A stretch of DNA of 5,885 nt. It comes from an uncultured Bacteroidales bacterium (GTDB lineage Bacteria; Bacteroidota; Bacteroidia; Bacteroidales; UBA932). The stretch lies in NCBI GenBank assembly GCA_946406275.1, contig CAMJJZ010000067.1, positions 1 to 5,885 on the forward strand, read 5' to 3'. The notes beneath the pieces were generated by a model that saw only the letters and a list, made by a program, of their open reading frames with translations, was not told the DNA's origin and searched no databases. Position numbers and translations under genes: made by a program. This document shows, in pieces, positions 1 to 5,885 of this stretch. How positions within the stretch are numbered: the first letter of the stretch is position 1; the number at the start of each line of letters is the position of its first letter.

Positions 1-294
1 GACACCTACACCTTTGACGAGTTCATCGCCATGGTGAAGGCCAATCCGGACCTTGCCGCCGTCCGCGTTCACAAGCAGCGCTTCGGTTACATGGTAAACA
101 ACACCATCTGCGAGGTTGGAAACGTTCTCATCAACGGCGCCAAGGTGGTTACCATCAACTCGGAATCAACTGAGATTGAGGATATTAAGAAAACCGTGGC
201 GGACTGCCATCTGGAGGGAGTGGAGAACATCAACTACCTCCAGGCCATAAAGCGCGTTATCGGCATGTCTGACAAACCCCTTGCAAACGAATAG
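1..294 (+). CDS. C-terminal fragment of an unrecognised protein, possibly CYTH-like (5' end outside window)
   Basis: The reading frame is open from base 1 and ends with TAG at 292-294, giving 97 visible residues; an internal ATG at 31 exists, but the open frame upstream of it suggests the true start lies before the window. I do not recognise the family with certainty. The fragment is soluble, with no membrane segment. By eye it can be aligned with the end of the CYTH protein encoded next door: KQRF here against KTRY there, CEVGN against WEVDE, an acidic strand containing NSESTEIED against AEVELADENE, and a final LEGVENINYLQAIKR segment against LGEEVTGDPKYFNSML. That pattern fits the last third of a CYTH fold but is weak, and most catalytic acidic positions are not clearly kept. 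Its stop lies 3 bases before the next start, so the two genes are probably co-transcribed. It could equally be an unrelated small conserved protein. Confidence 0.75.
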   Translation, partial: DTYTFDEFIAMVKANPDLAAVRVHKQRFGYMVNNTICEVGNVLINGAKVVTINSESTEIEDIKKTVADCHLEGVENINYLQAIKRVIGMSDKPLANE

Positions 295-297
295 GTT

Positions 298-774
298 ATG
301 GCACAGGAAATAGAGAAAAAATTCCTGGTGAAAGGTGACTTCAAGGCCGATGCCTTCAAGGCCACCCGCATCACCCAGGGCTACCTTTCCAGCGTCCCCG
401 AGAGGACGGTCCGCGTCCGCGTGAAGGGGGACAAGGGTTTCATCACCATCAAAGGCATAGGCAACGCTTCCGGCGCAGCACGCTTCGAGTGGGAGAAGGA
501 AATCCCCGTAGAGGAAGTTAACCAGCTTCTGGAGCTTGCAGAGCCCGGCGTCATTGACAAGACCCGTTATCTTGTCAAGAACACGGACGGCAAGCACACC
601 TGGGAAGTTGACGAATTCTACGGCGACAACGACGGCCTCACAGTGGCCGAGGTAGAGCTTGCCGACGAGAACGAGCCCTTCGACAAACCCGCCTGGCTTG
701 GAGAAGAAGTAACGGGGGACCCCAAATACTTCAACTCCATGCTTATGAAAAACCCCTACAAGAATTGGAAATAA
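298..774 (+). CDS. CYTH-domain triphosphate tunnel metalloenzyme (probable inorganic triphosphatase)
   Basis: Complete 158-residue cytoplasmic protein of the CYTH family, which folds into a beta-barrel tunnel that binds triphosphates with Mg2+ or Mn2+. The diagnostic ExExK motif is at the N-terminus (E4, E6, K8 in EIEKKFLV). Further tunnel residues are visible in the expected order: QGYL at 27-30, RVRVK at 39-43, TIK at 50-52, an E-rich strand ending ...EWEKE at 64-68, KTRY at 88-91, EVDEF at 103-107 and AEVEL at 117-121. The C-terminus carries GEEVTGDPKYFNSML. Length and motif order resemble the short bacterial enzymes of the NeuTTM/CthTTM type, known as tripolyphosphatases, more than class IV adenylate cyclases (CyaB). 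Hydrolysis of a linear triphosphate is therefore the best guess, but adenylate cyclase or thiamine-triphosphatase activity cannot be excluded from sequence. The start is ATG, 3 bases after the previous stop, and no strong Shine-Dalgarno is seen. The end overlaps the next gene by 10 bases. Confidence 0.93.
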   Translation: MAQEIEKKFLVKGDFKADAFKATRITQGYLSSVPERTVRVRVKGDKGFITIKGIGNASGAARFEWEKEIPVEEVNQLLELAEPGVIDKTRYLVKNTDGKHTWEVDEFYGDNDGLTVAEVELADENEPFDKPAWLGEEVTGDPKYFNSMLMKNPYKNWK

Positions 775-1580
775 CAGTCCGCACATTTCTGTTGTTAATT
801 ACGGTCTCATCCCTGGCCTCGTGTCTCAGGGATGAGCCCGTTAATATTGTTGAAACAGAAACAGAGGCAGAAAAAGAGGAAAAAACGGACCGGACAACCT
901 TGGAATATGTCCTGGGGGCGCCGGCAGATTATTCCACCAAGCTGGAAGGTCTGTCCGCCATCTGCCTCAATGAGGCCGGGGACGGTTTGTACGTTGCCGA
1001 GGACAATGGCCGCGTCTATGAGTTTGGCCTGGACGGGAAGCTGAAAGATACCTTCTCCTTCCCTTCTCCTAACGATGCGCACGACTGGGAGGGGATAACA
1101 AGGGCGAAGGACGGAAAAATATACCTCTGCGAGGAAAGGCTCCGTGAAGTCTACCTTCTCAGCGCAGACCATAAAAGCGTCAGCAAAGTTTCCAGCGGCC
1201 CGTATGAAGACGGCGGTCAGGAAAATCAGGGATATGAAGGCATTGCCGCCGGTGACGGCGTGCTCTATGTTGCCAACCAGAGTCTTCCCCTGCGCGTTTA
1301 CAAGTATTCCCTTGCAGACAAAACCTGGGAAACCGCATTTGACGCAGACTGGGCTACAAGCCTTTCGGACATCTATTTCGACAGCGACGACGGCACCCTC
1401 TGGATAACCGATGCAAAGACCCAGAAACTTACCCAGATGACAACTGGTGGTGAGGTCATAAAGGATTATGACATATCCTTTGTGAAAAAGCCGGAAGGTT
1501 TCTGCAAGGATGCCGCCCGCAAGCAGTTCTGGTTCGTCTGCGACAAGACCAGTAAATTACAGACAGTGAGTTATCAGTAA
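765..1580 (+). CDS. SdiA-regulated-type beta-propeller lipoprotein
   Basis: 271 residues. The N-terminus is a short lipoprotein signal: R6, a hydrophobic core at about 7-16, and a lipobox LASC at 17-20 with C20 as the lipidated Cys. R22-D23-E24 follow, and acidic residues here resemble Bacteroidota signals for surface export of lipoproteins, so the protein may face outward. A charged linker (about 29-44, rich in E, K and T) precedes the globular part. The rest shows repeated propeller-blade signatures like those of the SdiA-regulated family: EGLSAI near 61, DWEGI at 107-111 followed by IYLCEER, GYEGIA at 156-161, SLSDIYFD at 199-206 with LWITD, and PEGFCKD at 243-249 with FWFVCD. The biochemical role of this family is not established; related propellers include esterase/phytase-like proteins. 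The start is TTG at 765, since no ATG or GTG lies in frame before the signal core; it overlaps the previous gene by 10 bases, implying translational coupling. Confidence 0.85.
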   Translation: MEITVRTFLLLITVSSLASCLRDEPVNIVETETEAEKEEKTDRTTLEYVLGAPADYSTKLEGLSAICLNEAGDGLYVAEDNGRVYEFGLDGKLKDTFSFPSPNDAHDWEGITRAKDGKIYLCEERLREVYLLSADHKSVSKVSSGPYEDGGQENQGYEGIAAGDGVLYVANQSLPLRVYKYSLADKTWETAFDADWATSLSDIYFDSDDGTLWITDAKTQKLTQMTTGGEVIKDYDISFVKKPEGFCKDAARKQFWFVCDKTSKLQTVSYQ

Positions 1581-1583
1581 ACA

Positions 1584-3185
1584 ATGGCAGAAGAGAAAAA
1601 AGCAGCGGCGTTCGACCCGCTGGACATGAATAATTACAAGGTGGAGAAACTGCCAAAGATGCAGAAGTCTCCCTTTGAGGTATGGATGGCACGCCTTGGC
1701 GCGCCGCTGGCCCTCATTGCATTTGTATGGATTACATGGTTCTGCCACATAGGGTTCATAGACAACCTGGACACCGGCCTTCTGGCAGCATCGGCACAGA
1801 AGAGGCTCACGGCGCTGGGGCTGGACGGCTTCATAAGGGCCAACTATGCCATGCTGGGCATTTTCGTAGCCAGCCTTATCCTGTGGATGACTGAGGCAAT
1901 CCCCAATTATCTCACCTCGCTCATCCTCATACTTGGCGTTGTCCTTTTCAATGTTACCACGCAGAAGGAAGCCCTGGCGCAGCTGGGCCACCCCGTGATG
2001 TGGCTCAATATCCTGAGCTTCGTGCTGGCTTCCATGCTGGTAAAGACGCGTTTTGCAAAGCGCCTGGCCCTTGCTTTCGTGATAAAGTTCGGTCGCAGTG
2101 CAAAAGGCGTACTCTGGAGCTTCCTGGTGATTAACCTGGTGCTGAGCGCATTCATATCGGCAACCACGGTGAAGGCCACCATCATGCTCCCTATCTTCAT
2201 GGTCATCTGCGCCATCTACGGGGCCTCCAACGGCAACCGCAACAACTTTGGACGCAACCTCGTAATACAGAACCTGTTCCAGGTGAATATCGGCGCAAAT
2301 GCGTTCTACACCGGCTCGGGGGCACACCTTCTGGCCATTTCCCTCATCGCCGGTTTCGTGGGAAGCTGCGACTTTGGCTATAAGGAATGGCTCATTGCCG
2401 TAGGGCCCATGAGCGTCATTATCCTTGTGGTGGGACTCCTGCTTGGCATGTACGTCTTCTTCCCCATGAAAAAGGAGGAGCAGGTGCCCCAGATCCAGGG
2501 CGGCATAGACCGCCTGAAGGAGGAGCTCGCCACCATGGGAAAGATGACCAAAGAGGAATGGAAGGCCGTCGTGATATTCCTCATCGTCCTTTTCCTGTGG
2601 GTCACCAAGGGGACATTTCACAATATTGACGAGACCATCGTCGCCCTCATCGGCGCAGTGCTTGCCCTTATTCCCGGCATCGGCGTAGTGAAGTGGAACG
2701 ATGTGGACATTCCCTGGCACCTCATGCTCTTCAGCGCCGGTGCGTATGTCCTTGGAAGCGGCCTCAATGCCACGGACCTTCCCAATACCATGGTCAACGC
2801 CGCCTTCGACTCCATGGGAATTACGGCCGATACCCCATTCTGGGTACTTTACGTGATACTTACCTTCCTGATGATGTACTCCGGCCTGGTGTTCCAGTCC
2901 AAGACCATCAGGACCATGGTCTTTGTACCGATTGCACTGGGCGTTGAGAAGCGGTTCGGCTTCCCGCCCATGAGCCTGGCCCTCCCGGTGTCCATGCTCA
3001 TAGAACACTGTTACGTGCTGCCTTTCAACAGCAAGCCGGCGGCCCTTCTGTACACCACAAACCAGTACAGCATGACGGACGCCTTCAAGTACGGCATCAC
3101 CATGATGACCTTCTCCTGGCTCCTTATCCTGCTGTTTGGCCAGACCCTCCTGAAGTGGCTGCACATCACACCGGGACTGTTTTAA
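1584..3185 (+). CDS. DASS/SLC13-superfamily anion transporter with variant binding motifs
   Basis: 533-residue polytopic inner-membrane protein. The first 35 residues are polar and cytoplasmic; hydrophobic segments follow throughout, broken by a charged loop at about 295-328 that separates the two halves. Family marks are WMTEAIPNYLTS at 101-112, a first re-entrant hairpin tip ending in MLP at 201-203, a GANAFYTGSGAHLL segment at 237-250, a second tip at 439-449 in the setting GLVFQSKT...VP, and LPFNSKPAALLY at 479-490 where relatives have a TPPN-containing segment. DASS carriers move di- and tricarboxylates or sulfate, mostly with Na+ or by exchange. Here both Ser-Asn-Thr signatures are changed: 193-195 reads ATT with K197 just after, and 439-441 reads SKT with R443 just after. 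The substrate and coupling ion are therefore not predictable. ATG lies 3 bases after the previous stop. No frameshift or truncation is seen; membership of the superfamily is firmer than any function. Confidence 0.9.
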   Translation: MAEEKKAAAFDPLDMNNYKVEKLPKMQKSPFEVWMARLGAPLALIAFVWITWFCHIGFIDNLDTGLLAASAQKRLTALGLDGFIRANYAMLGIFVASLILWMTEAIPNYLTSLILILGVVLFNVTTQKEALAQLGHPVMWLNILSFVLASMLVKTRFAKRLALAFVIKFGRSAKGVLWSFLVINLVLSAFISATTVKATIMLPIFMVICAIYGASNGNRNNFGRNLVIQNLFQVNIGANAFYTGSGAHLLAISLIAGFVGSCDFGYKEWLIAVGPMSVIILVVGLLLGMYVFFPMKKEEQVPQIQGGIDRLKEELATMGKMTKEEWKAVVIFLIVLFLWVTKGTFHNIDETIVALIGAVLALIPGIGVVKWNDVDIPWHLMLFSAGAYVLGSGLNATDLPNTMVNAAFDSMGITADTPFWVLYVILTFLMMYSGLVFQSKTIRTMVFVPIALGVEKRFGFPPMSLALPVSMLIEHCYVLPFNSKPAALLYTTNQYSMTDAFKYGITMMTFSWLLILLFGQTLLKWLHITPGLF

Positions 3186-3197
3186 AATGAATTTGTT

Positions 3198-3824
3198 ATG
3201 ACTATTGACTGGGTTTTGATTTTCAGGCTGGTAGCGGCCGGACTAATGGGCGGATTCATAGGCCTTGAAAGAGAGTTGAGGTCAAAGGAAGCGGGCGTAA
3301 GGACGCATTTCATTGTTGCCCTTGGCAGCGCCCTGTTCATGATTATTTCCCAGTTCGCCTTTGAAGGCCGTCAGCACGATGCCGCCCGCGTGGCCGCCCA
3401 GGTGGTCTCCGGAATTGGTTTCATAGGTGCCGGCGTGATCATTTTCCAGAAGAATGCGGTGCGCGGAGTCACAACCGCTGCGGGCCTTTGGGTAGCTGCG
3501 GCAATAGGCCTTGCATGCGGAGGCGGAATGTACTCCGTTGCAATTGCGGCAACCCTCCTCACGGTGCTGGTCCTTGAGATGATGCACTTCGTGAACCTCC
3601 ACCTCAGCGAGAAATCCGTAGACCTTACGCTTTCTCCGGACAAGCCTTATGACATACCTGAGCTTCCGGAAAGGCTCAAGAAGGAAAACATAAAAGTGGA
3701 CACATACGCAATCCAGGGCGGAAAGGTGCGCCTCACCATCCGCGTGCGCCAGAAAGACTATCTTCTCACAATAAGGCGTCTTTTGGACATCCTGGACGGC
3801 TTTACCATAGATGAAATGAACTAA
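3198..3824 (+). CDS. MgtC/SapB-family membrane protein
   Basis: 208 residues, complete. The N-terminal half (about 6-132) is the hydrophobic MgtC domain with its usual marks: GGFIGLERE at 18-26, AGVRTH at 32-37, QVVSGIGFIGAGVI at 68-81, and VRGVTTAAGLWVAAAIG at 88-104 followed by a Gly-rich turn. The C-terminal about 70 residues (139-208) are soluble and look like the small ACT-like domain found on many family members. In enteric pathogens MgtC supports growth in low Mg2+ and affects the F1Fo ATPase and phosphate uptake; it is not an established Mg2+ transporter, and the role of non-pathogen homologues is unclear. The ATG start at 3198 follows the transporter stop by 12 bases, without a visible Shine-Dalgarno sequence. 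Its place directly before a Mg2+-dependent pyrophosphatase makes a role in Mg2+ or phosphate balance reasonable, but this is inference. Confidence 0.93.
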   Translation: MTIDWVLIFRLVAAGLMGGFIGLERELRSKEAGVRTHFIVALGSALFMIISQFAFEGRQHDAARVAAQVVSGIGFIGAGVIIFQKNAVRGVTTAAGLWVAAAIGLACGGGMYSVAIAATLLTVLVLEMMHFVNLHLSEKSVDLTLSPDKPYDIPELPERLKKENIKVDTYAIQGGKVRLTIRVRQKDYLLTIRRLLDILDGFTIDEMN

Positions 3825-3843
3825 CACACACAAATACTAAACT
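3825..3843 (+). promoter_or_regulatory. A/C-rich leader before the pyrophosphatase start
   Basis: The 19 bases between the MgtC-family stop and the pyrophosphatase ATG are A- and C-rich (CACACACAAATACTAAACT) with a single T-rich-free run and no AGGAGG-like sequence. Such A-rich leaders are usual for Bacteroidota, where translation often starts without a Shine-Dalgarno. No Bacteroidota-type -7 box (TAnnTTTG) is present here, so I read it as an unstructured translation-initiation leader within an operon rather than a promoter. Confidence 0.35.
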
Positions 3844-5885
3844 ATGACCTATCTGTTTTATCTTGTGCCCGTAGCGGCGGTAATCGCCCTGCTGTTCGCA
3901 TGGATCTTCTTCCGGCAGATGAAGAAGGAGAGCGAAGGCACACCTACCATGAAAGAAATTGCACAGTACGTGCGTGAGGGCGCTATGGCATACCTCAAGC
4001 AGCAGTACAAAGTGGTTATCATTGTTTTCGCGGTCCTGGCCGTGCTGTTTGCGGTCCTGGCCTACGGCTTCCACGTCCAGAACCCCTGGGTACCGTTCGC
4101 CTTCCTCACGGGCGGTTTCTTCAGCGGCCTTGCTGGCTACATCGGCATGCGCACGGCAACCTTTGCCAGCGCACGTACCGCCAACGCCACAATGAGGTCC
4201 CTGAATTCCGGCCTCAAGATAGCCTTCCGCAGTGGCGCCGTGATGGGCCTCACCGTTGTTGGCCTTGGCCTTCTGGACATCGCCATCTGGTGGAGCGTCC
4301 TCAAGATCTTCTACGATCCCTCAGACGCACAGAACCTGGTTATCATTACCACCACAATGCTCACATTTGGCATGGGTGCATCCACCCAGGCCCTCTTCGC
4401 CCGCGTTGGCGGCGGCATCTACACCAAAGCTGCCGATGTGGGAGCAGACATCGTTGGTAAGGTAGAGCAGGACATCCCCGAGGACGATCCCCGCAACCCC
4501 GCCACCATTGCCGATAACGTTGGCGACAACGTAGGCGACGTTGCCGGTATGGGCGCAGACCTCTACGAAAGCTACTGCGGCTCCATCCTTGCCACCATGG
4601 CCCTTGGCGCCAGCGCCTTCTTCAACGACGGAACCGCCGTCCAGATGAGGGCCGTGCTGGCTCCCATGATGATTGCCGCAATTGGCGTAGTCCTTTCTAT
4701 CCTAGGTATTTACGTGGTGCGCACCAAGGAAGGCGCAACGCTCAAGGACCTGCTTGGCTCCCTGAGCCGCGGTACCAACCTGGCGGCCGTTCTCATCGCC
4801 GTGCTTTCCTTCGGCGTGTTCTACCTCCTGGGCTTCCCCAACTGGTGGCAGCTGGCCCTGTCGGTGCTCTCCGGCCTCCTTGCCGGCGTGATCATCGGCA
4901 AGGTAACGGAGTACTACACTTCGCATTCCTACAAGCCTACCCAGAAGCTTGCTGAAAGCTCCCAGACCGGCCCCGCTACCGTCATTATCAACGGTGTTGG
5001 CCTGGGTATGATTTCCACCGCAGTGCCTGTTATCACCATTGCAGTAGCAATCCTCCTGGCCTATGGCTTTGCAACAGGTTTCCACTTCAGCGTGGACACC
5101 CTGAGCCTTGGCCTTTACGGCATCTCCATTGCCGCCGTGGGCATGCTTTCCACGCTTGGAATCACCCTTGCCACGGATGCTTACGGCCCCATTGCAGATA
5201 ACGCCGGCGGCAACGCCCAGATGAGTGAGCTGGATCCTTCAGTACGTGAGAAGACAGATATCCTCGACTCCCTTGGCAACACCACCGCCGCCACCGGAAA
5301 GGGCTTTGCAATTGGTTCTGCGGCCCTTACCGCACTGGCTCTGCTGGCATCGTACATAGAGGAAATCAAGATTGGCTTCGGCCACCTTGCCGCAAAGGGC
5401 GGGGAACTGGCGGATCAGTTTGCCCAGCTTGCAAAGGGTACCATCGTAGACATCGTCAATTACTACGATATCACCCTCATGAATCCTATGGTGCTGGTGG
5501 GCATTTTCATCGGCGCCATGATGGCGTTCCTCTTCTGCGGCCTCACCATGAACGCCGTGGGCCGTGCAGCTGAAAAGATGGTCATAGAGGTACGCCGCCA
5601 GTTCCGCGAGATTGCCGGCATCCTTGAAGGAAAACAGCGCCCGGACTACACCAGCTGCGTACGCATCTCCACCAAGGCTGCCCAGCACGAGATGATATTC
5701 CCTTCACTCCTTGCCATCATAGTTCCTATGCTGGTTGGCGTGATCCTGGGCCCTGCAGGCGTGATAGGCCTCCTTGCCGGCGGCCTTGGCGCAGGCTTCA
5801 CCCTGGCCATCTTCCTGGCCAACTCCGGCGGCGCCTGGGACAATGCCAAGAAGTATGTTGAGGAAGGCCACTTCGGCGGCAAGAA
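3844..5885 (+). CDS. hppA: Membrane-bound ion-pumping pyrophosphatase, K+-dependent, Na+ or Na+/H+ type (3' end outside window)
   Basis: The frame is open from ATG 3844 to the window edge, giving 680 codons; it ends at ...HFGGK, just before the last conserved PPase motif, so roughly the final 50-80 residues are missing. The protein couples hydrolysis of Mg-PPi to cation pumping across the inner membrane through about 16 helices. Visible PPi/Mg2+ site motifs are DVGADIVGKVE at 198-208, DNVGDNVGD at 224-232, and DAYGPIADNAGGNAQMSEL at 445-463. GNTTAATGKG at 478-487 has A482 and G485, the K+-dependent pattern; K+-independent enzymes have Lys and Thr there. E242 in GADLYESY sits at the gate position typical of Na+-pumping members, whereas plant H+-pumps place the Glu four residues later. 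T89, F93, D145 and M177 fit the residue set described for Na+,H+-co-pumping enzymes. A hydrophilic loop at about 506-545 is longer than in many relatives. It is the last visible gene of the block; a 19-base leader precedes it. Confidence 0.97.
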   Translation, partial: MTYLFYLVPVAAVIALLFAWIFFRQMKKESEGTPTMKEIAQYVREGAMAYLKQQYKVVIIVFAVLAVLFAVLAYGFHVQNPWVPFAFLTGGFFSGLAGYIGMRTATFASARTANATMRSLNSGLKIAFRSGAVMGLTVVGLGLLDIAIWWSVLKIFYDPSDAQNLVIITTTMLTFGMGASTQALFARVGGGIYTKAADVGADIVGKVEQDIPEDDPRNPATIADNVGDNVGDVAGMGADLYESYCGSILATMALGASAFFNDGTAVQMRAVLAPMMIAAIGVVLSILGIYVVRTKEGATLKDLLGSLSRGTNLAAVLIAVLSFGVFYLLGFPNWWQLALSVLSGLLAGVIIGKVTEYYTSHSYKPTQKLAESSQTGPATVIINGVGLGMISTAVPVITIAVAILLAYGFATGFHFSVDTLSLGLYGISIAAVGMLSTLGITLATDAYGPIADNAGGNAQMSELDPSVREKTDILDSLGNTTAATGKGFAIGSAALTALALLASYIEEIKIGFGHLAAKGGELADQFAQLAKGTIVDIVNYYDITLMNPMVLVGIFIGAMMAFLFCGLTMNAVGRAAEKMVIEVRRQFREIAGILEGKQRPDYTSCVRISTKAAQHEMIFPSLLAIIVPMLVGVILGPAGVIGLLAGGLGAGFTLAIFLANSGGAWDNAKKYVEEGHFGGK

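Noticed and set aside
166..786. A 206-codon - strand frame across the first two genes.
   Set aside because: It is a shadow of the CYTH gene, whose ExExK and other motifs on the + strand are unambiguous. The same holds for the other - strand frames opposite the mgtC-like and pyrophosphatase genes.
845..852. TATTGTTG, close to the Bacteroidota -7 promoter box TAnnTTTG.
   Set aside because: It is one mismatch from consensus, lies inside the lipoprotein coding region and has no gene start at a suitable distance downstream.
1698..1706. GC-rich palindrome (GGCGCGCC) near the start of the transporter gene.
   Set aside because: Isolated restriction-site-like palindrome within codons for ordinary residues; no repeats or regulatory context around it.
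1557..3164. A 535-codon open frame on the - strand opposite the transporter gene.
   Set aside because: It mirrors the transporter almost exactly. Its translation is rich in His, Gly, Glu and Gln with no domain pattern, as expected when a biased membrane-protein gene is read backwards; the + strand protein has clear family motifs.
3187..3201. A four-codon ATG...TGA mini-frame overlapping the MgtC-family start, which might suggest a leader peptide or coupling.
   Set aside because: Too short to assess, with no attenuator-like structure and no codon theme; likely chance in a short AT-rich gap.
3959..4465. Short + strand frames inside the pyrophosphatase region.
   Set aside because: They lie in other frames within the continuous pyrophosphatase reading frame that starts at 3844 and has all expected motifs; no independent start signal or protein family is seen.

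Overview
The window is a compact block of six genes, all on the + strand, with almost no non-coding DNA. The gaps are 3, -10, 3, 12 and 19 bases, so it reads as one operon or part of one. No tRNA, rRNA, mobile element, repeat array, CRISPR or convincing terminator is visible, and no gene-free stretch exceeds 20 bases. The first gene is cut by the left edge and the last by the right edge. The starts lack clear Shine-Dalgarno sequences and the only real leader is A-rich. There is a lipoprotein with acidic residues just after the lipidated Cys, and a K+-dependent pyrophosphatase with residues typical of gut Bacteroides. Together these suggest a Bacteroidota member, probably Bacteroidales; no species can be named.

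Layout. (1) 1-294: C-terminal part of an unrecognised protein that may itself be a divergent CYTH-fold protein. (2) 298-774: a complete CYTH / triphosphate tunnel metalloenzyme, probably an inorganic triphosphatase. (3) 765-1580: a predicted lipoprotein with an SdiA-regulated-type beta-propeller, starting at TTG inside the end of gene 2. (4) 1584-3185: a 533-residue membrane transporter of the DASS/SLC13 superfamily whose substrate- and Na+-binding motifs are strongly altered. (5) 3198-3824: an MgtC/SapB-family membrane protein. (6) 3844-5885: a membrane-bound ion-pumping pyrophosphatase (hppA type) that is open at the right edge.

How they may fit together (inference). The CYTH enzyme is expected to cut tripolyphosphate or another triphosphate, possibly yielding PPi. 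The pyrophosphatase would use PPi hydrolysis to pump Na+ and possibly H+. The DASS-type carrier could use an ion gradient to move an anion. MgtC-like proteins are linked to Mg2+ and phosphate homeostasis, and both the CYTH enzyme and the pyrophosphatase need Mg2+. The cluster therefore has a plausible phosphate, pyrophosphate, Mg2+ and ion-gradient theme, but co-orientation alone does not prove joint function. The two observations most worth a second look are the paired basic substitutions in the transporter and the Na+,H+-pump-like residue set in the pyrophosphatase.
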